From Jejuia sp043557195 (GTDB taxonomy: Bacteria > Bacteroidota > Bacteroidia > Flavobacteriales > Flavobacteriaceae), in the NCBI GenBank assembly GCA_043557195.1, contig CP121314.1, positions 2,790,001 through 2,854,000 on the forward strand: DNA of 64,000 nucleotides, given 5' to 3'. Both the position numbers and the translations under genes were made by a program. Numbering within the stretch: position 1 is the stretch's first letter; every line of letters starts with the position of its first letter. The notes under the pieces were generated by a model. The model saw only the letters and a list, made by a program, of their open reading frames with translations, had not been told where the DNA came from and did not search any database. This document shows, piece after piece, positions 8,884 through 16,347 of this stretch.

Positions 8884-10344
8884 ATGGCAGATATAAAAGA
8901 ATACCAGTTGTTTATCAATGGAGAATGGAGAACATCAACTTCAGGTGAAACTATTGATATTATCAGTCCTTCAACTGAAGAAGTCGTTGCGAGAGTTCAA
9001 AATGGAACAACAGAAGAAGCTTTAGAAACACTAGAGCATGCTGACAAAGCACAAAAAGAATGGAAGAAACTACCAGCACGAACTAGAGCAGATTATTTGT
9101 ACGCCTTAGCAGATGAGATTGATGCAAATACTGAATATTTGGCTGAATTATTGACTAAAGAACAAGGTAAGCTTTTAAAGGTTGCCCGATTTGAAGTTGC
9201 TGTTACTGCATCATTCATTCGATACGCAGCAGAAGGAGCTAGAAGAATTGAAGGAGATATTATTCCTTCAGATAATCCTAACGAACAAATCTGGATTCAA
9301 AAAGTGCCTAGAGGTGTGGTTGTTGCTATTACTGCATGGAACTTTCCATTAGCACTGGCAGGGCGTAAATTAGGGCCAGCTTTAGTTGCTGGAAATTCAA
9401 TTGTAATTAAGCCAACTTCAGAAACACCAATATCAACATTAGAATTAGGAAACCTTGCCAATAAAGTAGGAATTCCTAAAGGTGTAATAAATATTTTAAC
9501 TGGACCAGGAAGAGCTATGGGTAACGCATTAGTTGAAAGTCCAATTACTAAAATGGTTACTATGACTGGTTCTACACCGGTAGGACAACAAATTGCGCGT
9601 AAAGCTGCTGATAACTTAACACATGTTCAATTAGAACTTGGTGGAAAAGCACCGTTCATTGTGTTTGAAGATGCTGATATTGATGCTGCCGTAGAATCTG
9701 CATTACATTCGCGTTTTGACAATTGTGGACAGGTGTGTACCTGCAACGAACGTATGTATGTGCATGAAGATATCTATGATGTGTTTATGGAGAAATTTAT
9801 TGCAGCTACTAAAGGATTGAAAGTTGGAGACCCTATGCTGGAAGATACAGATATGGGACCAAAAGTAAATGCTTCTGAATTAAAGCATATGGAGCATTTA
9901 GTAGAAGTTTCTGTTAAGGAAGGAGCAACTATTGCTACAGGAGGAAAACGTCCAGAAGGTGCTCAATTTGAAAAGGGCTATTGGTTTGAGCCAACAGTTT
10001 TAACTGATGTTACTCAAGATATGACAATTGTTCACGAAGAATCATTCGGACCAATCTTACCAGTTTTAAAATTTAAAACTTTTGATGAAGTTATTGGGTA
10101 CGCTAATGATTGTGAGTATGGACTAGCAGCAATGGTATTCACCAATGATATGAATACTATTATGAAATGTAATGATGAATTGGAATATGGTGAAATTTAT
10201 GTGAACCGTGGTCACGGAGAGCAACACCAAGGATTTCATAACGGCTATAAATTATCAGGCTCAGGTGGAGAAGATGGAAAATATGGATTTGAGCAGTATT
10301 TAGAAAAGAAAACATTTTACATTAGACATAACCCTGGAAAATAA
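8884..10344 (+). CDS. NAD(P)-dependent aldehyde dehydrogenase, probable 3,6-anhydro-L-galactose dehydrogenase
   Basis: This is a 486-residue cytoplasmic ALDH-superfamily protein resembling E. coli AldA. Visible motifs are the cofactor-binding TAWNFPLAL (about 155), TGSTPVG (about 234), the general-base Glu in QLELGGKAP (about 255), the catalytic Cys in NCGQVCTC (about 287) and EESFGPILPV (about 385). Its stop overlaps the start of an enolase-superfamily gene resembling the anhydrogalactonate cycloisomerase, and a GH117 lies in the same operon. The likely step is oxidation of 3,6-anhydrogalactose to 3,6-anhydrogalactonate, the first reaction of the oxidative anhydro-sugar route. The family is certain. 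The substrate is inferred from context, and lactaldehyde or another sugar aldehyde is the alternative. Confidence 0.85.
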   Translation: MADIKEYQLFINGEWRTSTSGETIDIISPSTEEVVARVQNGTTEEALETLEHADKAQKEWKKLPARTRADYLYALADEIDANTEYLAELLTKEQGKLLKVARFEVAVTASFIRYAAEGARRIEGDIIPSDNPNEQIWIQKVPRGVVVAITAWNFPLALAGRKLGPALVAGNSIVIKPTSETPISTLELGNLANKVGIPKGVINILTGPGRAMGNALVESPITKMVTMTGSTPVGQQIARKAADNLTHVQLELGGKAPFIVFEDADIDAAVESALHSRFDNCGQVCTCNERMYVHEDIYDVFMEKFIAATKGLKVGDPMLEDTDMGPKVNASELKHMEHLVEVSVKEGATIATGGKRPEGAQFEKGYWFEPTVLTDVTQDMTIVHEESFGPILPVLKFKTFDEVIGYANDCEYGLAAMVFTNDMNTIMKCNDELEYGEIYVNRGHGEQHQGFHNGYKLSGSGGEDGKYGFEQYLEKKTFYIRHNPGK

Positions 10345-11438
10345 TGAGTACTAAAATTTCGAGTGTAAACACACGCTTGTTTACAGTGCCTTTACCCGAG
10401 GTAATGTCAGATGCTAAACATGGAGACCACTATCATTTTGAGTTAGTCACCGTAACCATAACCCTCGAAGATGGATCCGAGGGTACAGGTTACACTTACA
10501 CTGGCGGAAAAGGAGGGTTTTCAATAAAAGCGATGGTAGAGCATGACTTTACCAATGTTTTAATAGGAAAAGATGGTACTGATATTGAAGGTATTTATGA
10601 TTTCTTAGAGTGGCATATTCATTATGTGGGAAGAGGAGGAATAGCTTCTTTTGCTATTTCAGCGGTAGATATTGCACTTTGGGATATCCGTTGTAAAAAA
10701 GCAGGTCAGCCACTTTGGAAAATGGCCGGCGGACATGGTAATACATGTAAAGCCTACTGCGGAGGTATCGATTTAATGTATCCAATAGAAAAATTATTGG
10801 GTAACATGAAGAGGTATTTAGATAGCGGTTTCAATGCGGTGAAAATCAAAATTGGTCGTGAAAATTTACAAGAAGATTTAGATAGAATAAAAGCAGTAAG
10901 AGAATATATTGGGCCTGACGTTACTTTTATGGTTGATGCCAATTATTCCATGACGGTTGAAAAAGCTATCAAAGCTATTGAAGGTTTTAAGCAATACGAT
11001 ATTACTTGGTTTGAAGAACCAATTATTCCTGATAACTATAAGGGCTTTGGAGAAATTGTAGATGCTACAGGGTTTCCATTAGCAATGGGAGAAAATTTGC
11101 ACACTATTCATGAGTTTGAGTATGCTTTTGATCAAGCAAAGTTGTCTTTTGTGCAACCTGATGCTTCCAATTGTGGTGGTGTTTCAGGATGGTTAGCCGC
11201 AGCAAGATTAGCCGATGAACATGGTATTCCTGCATGTTCACATGGTATGCAAGAATTGCATGTAAGTTTGGTGTCTTCACAACCTAATTCAGGATGGTTG
11301 GAAGTACACAGTTTTCCAATAGATGAGTATACTACCAGACCTTTGGTTGTTGAAAATCATAGAGCTGTAGCACCAGATTATCCTGGTGTTGGTGTAATAT
11401 TCAATTGGGAAAAATTGGCGCCTTACGAGGAGAAATAA
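10344..11438 (+). CDS. Enolase-superfamily (mandelate racemase subgroup) enzyme, probable 3,6-anhydrogalactonate cycloisomerase
   Basis: The 364-residue protein has the MR-subgroup lid domain (1-120) and a TIM-barrel. The complete catalytic set is readable: AVKIKIGR (KxK base, about 168-170), VDANYS (metal Asp, about 197), WFEEP (metal Glu, about 222), MGENLH (metal Glu, about 246), QPDASNCGG (dyad Asp, about 269) and CSHGMQELH (dyad His, about 297). In the oxidative anhydrogalactose pathway this family opens the anhydro ring of anhydrogalactonate to give 2-keto-3-deoxygalactonate. The A of its ATG is the last base of the upstream dehydrogenase stop (TAATG), so the two products are translationally coupled. 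The pathway assignment is an inference; a generic sugar-acid dehydratase is the alternative. Confidence 0.82.
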   Translation: MSTKISSVNTRLFTVPLPEVMSDAKHGDHYHFELVTVTITLEDGSEGTGYTYTGGKGGFSIKAMVEHDFTNVLIGKDGTDIEGIYDFLEWHIHYVGRGGIASFAISAVDIALWDIRCKKAGQPLWKMAGGHGNTCKAYCGGIDLMYPIEKLLGNMKRYLDSGFNAVKIKIGRENLQEDLDRIKAVREYIGPDVTFMVDANYSMTVEKAIKAIEGFKQYDITWFEEPIIPDNYKGFGEIVDATGFPLAMGENLHTIHEFEYAFDQAKLSFVQPDASNCGGVSGWLAAARLADEHGIPACSHGMQELHVSLVSSQPNSGWLEVHSFPIDEYTTRPLVVENHRAVAPDYPGVGVIFNWEKLAPYEEK

Positions 11439-11459
11439 TTCAACTAAAAAGACATTAAA

Positions 11460-12506
11460 ATGAGTACATCAATTTCAGATTTTGGGACATTAGTGGGAGA
11501 AACTATCAAAGCATATACTTTGAAAAACTCAAATGGTATTGAAGTTACAATCACTAATTATGGAGCGACTGTAACAACAATAAAAGTGCCTGATAGTAAA
11601 GGTAATATTGAAAATATCGCCTGCGGATTTGATACACTTAATGGCTACTTTGCAAAGGATTATGTTGAAAATGCACCTTATTTTGGTGGTACTGTAGGGC
11701 GATATTGTTCTCAAATTAAAGATGCTAACTTTTCTCTAAACGGAAAAGAATACCAATTGGCAGATAATTGTGGACCTAACAACTTACATGGAGGTACTGT
11801 AGGATTCGATAAAAAAATATGGAGTGTTGAAACATTTGATAAAGGCAATGTTTCGGGAGTTAAGATGTCTCTTAAAAGTAAAGATTTAGAAGAAGGTTTT
11901 CCTGGTAATGTTGATATAGCAGTTACCTTTACCTTAACAAATAACAACGAGTTAAACATTGATTATATAGCAACACCCGATGCGGATACTCCATTATCAT
12001 TAACAAATCATACGTATTTCAATCTTAATGCATTCAAATCAAATGTTGAATGTCATTTAGCACAAGTAAATGCTAGTAAGAAATTGCATTGTGATGATAC
12101 TGGAGCTGCAACTGGTGAAATAGTTAATGTTGAAGGTGCCGCAGATGATATGCGAGAGCCAAAAAAAATTGGAGATGCCCACAAAGAAATGGGTGATGGT
12201 TTTGAAAATTTCTATATTTTAGACAATGAAGCAGAGGAATTTATTGAATCTGCAAAAATTACATGTCCAGATTCTGGAAGGTCTTTAACCGTTTCAACTA
12301 CTGAACCTTGTATGTTGTTGTATACCGGAAAGTATACTTCGGATGCATTGAAACGTGAAAACGGGGAGCAATATGGAAAATATAGAGGGTTCTGCTGCGA
12401 AACACATCGTTATCCAAACGGACCAAATATTGAAAATTCACCAAAATCCATAACCAAGGCTGGTGAAACTTTTAGGAGTACTACCCAGTTTAAATTTGGC
12501 TGGTAA
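11460..12506 (+). CDS. Aldose 1-epimerase (galactose mutarotase-like)
   Basis: A 348-residue GalM-fold protein without a signal peptide. Characteristic elements are NYGATVTTI (about 33), GGTVGRYCSQI (about 76), the substrate/catalytic His in NNLHGGTVGFD (about 101), the LTNHTYFNLN motif with the second His (about 182) and a C-terminal FCCETHRYPNGPN carrying the catalytic Glu. It would interconvert anomers of galactose or a related sugar in the cytoplasm, supplying the anomer used by downstream enzymes. It sits between the cycloisomerase-like gene and the permease in a tight same-strand run, which links it to use of the galactan monosaccharides rather than to starch. Confidence 0.88.
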   Translation: MSTSISDFGTLVGETIKAYTLKNSNGIEVTITNYGATVTTIKVPDSKGNIENIACGFDTLNGYFAKDYVENAPYFGGTVGRYCSQIKDANFSLNGKEYQLADNCGPNNLHGGTVGFDKKIWSVETFDKGNVSGVKMSLKSKDLEEGFPGNVDIAVTFTLTNNNELNIDYIATPDADTPLSLTNHTYFNLNAFKSNVECHLAQVNASKKLHCDDTGAATGEIVNVEGAADDMREPKKIGDAHKEMGDGFENFYILDNEAEEFIESAKITCPDSGRSLTVSTTEPCMLLYTGKYTSDALKRENGEQYGKYRGFCCETHRYPNGPNIENSPKSITKAGETFRSTTQFKFGW

Positions 12507-12534
12507 AATTATACTAACTAAACCATAAATAACT

Positions 12535-13545
12535 ATGATAGTAGGCGTTTTATTTGCAGTTCTTGCAGGATTATTATTGGGCTTATACGCATTGCCCGAA
12601 AAGTTTACAAAAGATTATGAGTTTGAAAATACATGGAGCATGTTTTTCGCTATTAATACTTTTGTTGTTCCAAATGTTGTTGCGTTTTTATTAATTGATG
12701 GTTTTGCCGATGTTTTGGCAGCTATACCTTCAAGTGTGTTAATTACAATGATTATTTGTAGTATTCTCTGGGGTATAGGTGCAATGATGTGGGGTAAAGC
12801 CATTAACTATATTGGTTTATCGTTAGGATTTTCCATTTTTATAGGAACAATTATTTTGGTGGGGTCACTGCTTCCTTTTATTGAAACAGGAATTCCTGCA
12901 ACTAATGTGTTTATAACAATTCTTGCAGGGTTAGCTGTAGTGCTTGTTGGGGTTATGGCTAATGGAAAAGCAGGTATATTACGTCAAAAAGATGAAGAAG
13001 ACAACACCGAGCAAAAGAAAGGTGGTTCTGTAATTACAGGAATTCTTATTGCTATTGTTGGGGGCTTGTTAGCCACAGGATTTAGTTATGCTAACGCCGC
13101 TGGAGCACAAATAATTAACGATGCTGTAGTAGCTCAAGGCAATGCTTCATGGAAAAGTGCAATCGCCATTATGTATGTGATATATATGGCCGGGGGAGTG
13201 GCAATCGCCATCTATTTTATCCAACAGTTATCTGCAAAAAAACTATGGGGTAAATTCAAAACACCACACTTAGGAAGAAATATTGGTTTAACCACCATAA
13301 TGGGAGTTTTTAACTTTGCTGCCTCTGTAGTATTCGCTTACGCTGCCTTTAAACTTGGTGAAATAGGAGGAAGTGTTGGTTATGCAATTTTTAACACAGC
13401 GTGTGTAGTAACAGCCATAGTAAGTGGTTTAATTACTAAGGAATGGGTCAAGGCCTCAGGAAAAGCTAAGAAGTTTCTTTATTTCGGTTTAACCTGTATG
13501 GTTTTAGGAATATTAATAGTAGCCTATAGCAACAGTTTAAAATAA
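12535..13545 (+). CDS. RhaT/GRP-type sugar permease (10 transmembrane segments)
   Basis: A 336-residue polytopic membrane protein with about ten hydrophobic helices, starting directly with the first one (VGVLFAVLAGLLLGLYALP). The fold and the glycine-rich helices resemble the drug/metabolite-transporter superfamily members RhaT (L-rhamnose/proton symporter) and the glucose-uptake GRP family. A charged loop near residues 145-160 (QKDEEDNTEQKK) separates the two five-helix halves. In this operon the likely cargo is the monosaccharide released by the GH117 encoded 14 bases later, that is 3,6-anhydrogalactose, or otherwise an L-sugar. The cargo is an inference from position only. Confidence 0.82.
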   Translation: MIVGVLFAVLAGLLLGLYALPEKFTKDYEFENTWSMFFAINTFVVPNVVAFLLIDGFADVLAAIPSSVLITMIICSILWGIGAMMWGKAINYIGLSLGFSIFIGTIILVGSLLPFIETGIPATNVFITILAGLAVVLVGVMANGKAGILRQKDEEDNTEQKKGGSVITGILIAIVGGLLATGFSYANAAGAQIINDAVVAQGNASWKSAIAIMYVIYMAGGVAIAIYFIQQLSAKKLWGKFKTPHLGRNIGLTTIMGVFNFAASVVFAYAAFKLGEIGGSVGYAIFNTACVVTAIVSGLITKEWVKASGKAKKFLYFGLTCMVLGILIVAYSNSLK

Positions 13546-13559
13546 AACTAAAAAATATT

Positions 13560-14795
13560 ATGATAAAAAAATCAATATTATTGTTGGCATGTGTATGTTT
13601 TGCAGTATTTTCATGTAACAATAAAGTAGAATGTGATCACAACCATGATGAAAAGAGTATGGAAATAACGGATGAAAAATTAGACCGTTTCGGTATTACT
13701 AATAAAGATTATTTAAGTGCAGCGTCTAAGAGAGCTTTACAGTGGGAATATGTTGAAAACGATTGGTATCGTGATTTCGAACCAATGAAACCCTTAAAAG
13801 GTGATTTAGCGTATGAAGAAGGCGTGGTTCGCCGTGATCCTTCTGCAATGATTAAGGAAAATGGTAAATACTACGTATGGTATTCAAAAAGTACTGGACC
13901 AACTCAAGGTTTTGGCGGTGATGTTGAGAATGAAAAAGTATTTCCATGGGACCGATGTGATATTTGGTACGCCACTTCAGAAGATGGATGGACTTGGAAA
14001 GAAGAAGGGCCAGCTGTTTTAAGAGGCGAAAAAGGCGCTTATGATGACCGTTCGGTCTTCACTGTTGAAATAATGAAGCATGAAGATATGTATTATCTAT
14101 GCTATCAAGCTGTAAAATCACCTTATAATGTAAGAGTGAAAAACACGGTTGGATTGGCTTGGTCAAAGTCCATAAATGGGCCATGGACTAAAAGTGAAGA
14201 ACCTATCTTAAGACCTGCTGACAACGGCGTTTGGAAAGGTACGAAGCAAAACAGATTCTTGGTTGAGAAGAAGGGTGATTTCGATTCACATAAAGTACAC
14301 GATCCATGTATTATTCCGTTTAAAGGAAAATTCTATTTGTTTTATAAAGGCGAACAAATGGGTGAAGAAATCTTATTTGGAGGACGTCAAATCCGCCATG
14401 GTGTTGCCATTGCAGATAATCCTAAAGGCCCATATGTAAAGTCAAAATACAACCCGATTTCAAATTCTGGTCATGAAGTTGTAGTTTGGAAAACACAAGG
14501 AGGAATAGCGTCATTAATTACTACTGATGGTCCGGAGAGAAACACAATGCAATGGTCGCCAGATGGTATCAATTTCGAAATTCGTGGAGCGGTAAAAGGC
14601 CAAAATATGCCACATGCTATTGGTTTGAACAGAACCATTGAAGTACCAGATGATAATCCAACTAAAATTTTTGATTGGGGATTATCCCATATTTATAACA
14701 GTTGGAACTATCAAAGTATCATGCGATTTGAATCGCACAGAATAACATCTCATGTTGCTAAGGGCGAAGATGATTCTCGAGAAGACGATAAATAA
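13560..14795 (+). CDS. GH117 lipoprotein, probable alpha-1,3-(3,6-anhydro)-L-galactosidase
   Basis: A lipoprotein signal ends at FSCNN (about residue 20). The five-bladed propeller carries the residues expected for GH117: VRRDPSAMI (Asp about 91), KVHDPCIIPF (Asp about 247) and NSGHEVVVW (His about 303), the latter being the unusual His general acid of the family. GH117 enzymes remove terminal 3,6-anhydro-L-galactose from neoagaro-oligosaccharides. Unlike the two paralogues at 20711 and 26007, this copy is encoded with the anhydro-sugar dehydrogenase, cycloisomerase and permease, so release and catabolism are co-expressed. A terminator follows. The family call is strong; the exact clade and substrate are not determinable by eye. 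Confidence 0.92.
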   Translation: MIKKSILLLACVCFAVFSCNNKVECDHNHDEKSMEITDEKLDRFGITNKDYLSAASKRALQWEYVENDWYRDFEPMKPLKGDLAYEEGVVRRDPSAMIKENGKYYVWYSKSTGPTQGFGGDVENEKVFPWDRCDIWYATSEDGWTWKEEGPAVLRGEKGAYDDRSVFTVEIMKHEDMYYLCYQAVKSPYNVRVKNTVGLAWSKSINGPWTKSEEPILRPADNGVWKGTKQNRFLVEKKGDFDSHKVHDPCIIPFKGKFYLFYKGEQMGEEILFGGRQIRHGVAIADNPKGPYVKSKYNPISNSGHEVVVWKTQGGIASLITTDGPERNTMQWSPDGINFEIRGAVKGQNMPHAIGLNRTIEVPDDNPTKIFDWGLSHIYNSWNYQSIMRFESHRITSHVAKGEDDSREDDK

Positions 14796-14841
14796 GTAAA
14801 CAATATAACTAGTAAACTAAACTCAAACATTTATTTGTTGT

Positions 14842-14873
14842 AAAAAGGTTAGCCGATTTTGGCTAGCCTTTTT
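14842..14873. terminator. Bidirectional Rho-independent terminator
   Basis: AAAAAGGTTAGCC (14842-14854) pairs with GGCTAGCCTTTTT (14861-14873) around a six-base loop, with a single G-T wobble. The flanking A and T runs make it work in both directions. It lies between the convergent GH117 gene (+) and the kelch gene (-), whose stop codon is at its right edge. Confidence 0.88.
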
Positions 14874-16191
14874 ATTTTGAACTAATCTCTGTGACAGATT
14901 TTAAATTCTCATTGTATATGATTTCTAGTTGCGCTGTGACGAGTTTATCATTCCTTATACATTCAATTTCTATTTGAAATTCATCTTTTTTACTCAGAAG
15001 ACATAAATCATAATTTGTGTTTATCTTAAATTTCCCCTTGTCTTTTCCTATAAGAGTAATTGATGATATAAAAATCCCAGTATTCCCTTTTTTGTTTTTA
15101 ATCGAAATGTATTTTTTAGAATTCGTAGGGATACAAATCTTCTTAGGAGCAATCAATTTTGAAGCGATTAATGCTTTTCCTTCTGGTTTGTCTTTATTGT
15201 AAACTTCCATATTATGCTGACGTCCACCACCCCTATTAGGAGATCCACCCGCGATATAAATGCCTTCGCCGCAAATAATAGCTTGCGTGCCGTGTCTTGC
15301 ATAATTCATGTGAGCTTTTTTTGTCCATGAATTAGTTTCTAAATTGTAAGCTTCAACTAGCTTATAGGCAGGTCCTTTTTGTTCGCCTTCACCACCCATA
15401 ACTAGAATTTCATTATTAAAAAGCGCAACACCTGGAGCAGCGCGAGGTGTAGGCAAAGGGTTTTTTAAATTAGACCAGGTTTTTGTTTTAAAATCAAAGA
15501 CATCAACAGGAGCAATCAAAGGTTTAAAAACACCACTGGGTCCACCAGAATGTCTGCCACCTAGAGCATATAGTTTATTGTTGACAACTACAGCGCTAAA
15601 ATGATCTCTTGCATTTGGAGCATCGTCAAGAATTTTCCATGTATTATTTACGGGATCATATTCGTCAAACCAATTCACATATCCACCATTATGTCCTATA
15701 GTATTACCGCCAACTAAATAGAATTTATTGTTATAAACTATTAAACCAGCACCACCACGCCTTCTGTTTTTTGGAATTTCTGGGCCTTTAATCCAAGTTT
15801 TGGTCGGAGGAAAATAGAGCCAAATATTATCTGCCGGCATTTCTTTTGGAAAATTATTGGTTTTAAAACTACCAATTACCCAAATAAAACCTTCGTAAAA
15901 TGTAGCTTGAAAATGATTGAATTCCTTTGGCGCACTACCCCCAGTTGTCCAAGTATCTGTTGTAAAATCATAAATGTCTAATTGTTGCGCTTTTTCGCGT
16001 CCTCCAAACATTATAAATTTATCCCCAGCTTGAACAAACGAGCATTCGTGTCTAGCTACATAGTTTTCGCTTTCATTTTTATCAATCCAAATGTCTTGCT
16101 GCGCATTATAAATTTGAATTATCATTAAATTCAATATGAAAAAATAAAATTTTATTTTGTGTGAATGTGTTATAGAATTTCTTCGCATCAT
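14872..16191 (-). CDS. Secreted kelch-repeat protein with C-terminal beta-sandwich domain
   Basis: The 439-residue protein has an N-terminal signal ending near YNAQQ (about residue 31). About five or six kelch blades follow (about 45-335), recognisable by repeated GG pairs and spaced Trp/Tyr, for example KFIMFGGRE, KFYLVGGNT, KLYALGGRH, EILVMGGEGE and GIYIAGGSP. Residues about 345-439 resemble an ASPM/HYDIN-type beta-sandwich. Kelch propellers in polysaccharide loci include galactose-oxidase-like and sugar-epimerase-like proteins, but I see no copper-ligand pattern that would support an oxidase. It is transcribed from its own promoter, divergent from the DUF5060 gene. The function is unassigned; sugar binding or epimerisation is possible. 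Confidence 0.8.
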   Translation of the reverse strand: MMRRNSITHSHKIKFYFFILNLMIIQIYNAQQDIWIDKNESENYVARHECSFVQAGDKFIMFGGREKAQQLDIYDFTTDTWTTGGSAPKEFNHFQATFYEGFIWVIGSFKTNNFPKEMPADNIWLYFPPTKTWIKGPEIPKNRRRGGAGLIVYNNKFYLVGGNTIGHNGGYVNWFDEYDPVNNTWKILDDAPNARDHFSAVVVNNKLYALGGRHSGGPSGVFKPLIAPVDVFDFKTKTWSNLKNPLPTPRAAPGVALFNNEILVMGGEGEQKGPAYKLVEAYNLETNSWTKKAHMNYARHGTQAIICGEGIYIAGGSPNRGGGRQHNMEVYNKDKPEGKALIASKLIAPKKICIPTNSKKYISIKNKKGNTGIFISSITLIGKDKGKFKINTNYDLCLLSKKDEFQIEIECIRNDKLVTAQLEIIYNENLKSVTEISSK

Positions 16192-16211
16192 ATGGACTAT
16201 ATAGTTTATCT

Positions 16212-16238
16212 CAAAATTAGTTTTATGTTGGATGTCAA
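16212..16238 (-). promoter_or_regulatory. Promoter of the kelch gene (TTG / TAATTTTG)
   Basis: Read on the minus strand, TAATTTTG (16219-16212) matches the TAnnTTTG -7 box. A TTGAC-like -33 element (TTG at 16238-16236) lies 16 bases upstream. The -7 box ends about 20 bases before the kelch start codon, giving a very short leader. Confidence 0.55.
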
Positions 16239-16284
16239 AGGGCTTTTACGTTCAAAAATAGGGACTAAATAGTCATTTATTTAT

Positions 16285-16300
16285 ATTTTGTATACAAAAT
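16285..16300. promoter_or_regulatory. Perfect 16-bp palindrome, candidate operator (GntR-like)
   Basis: ATTTTGTATACAAAAT reads identically on both strands. TTGTATACAA cores are typical of GntR/FadR-type and some LacI-type operators. It lies in the 156-base gap between the divergent kelch and DUF5060 genes, 48 bases before the latter's start. No GntR gene is in the window, so the regulator is unknown. Confidence 0.5.
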
Positions 16301-16347
16301 GCAATTTAATGTATTAATTTGCTAATCTTAATCTTTATTAATTCTTT

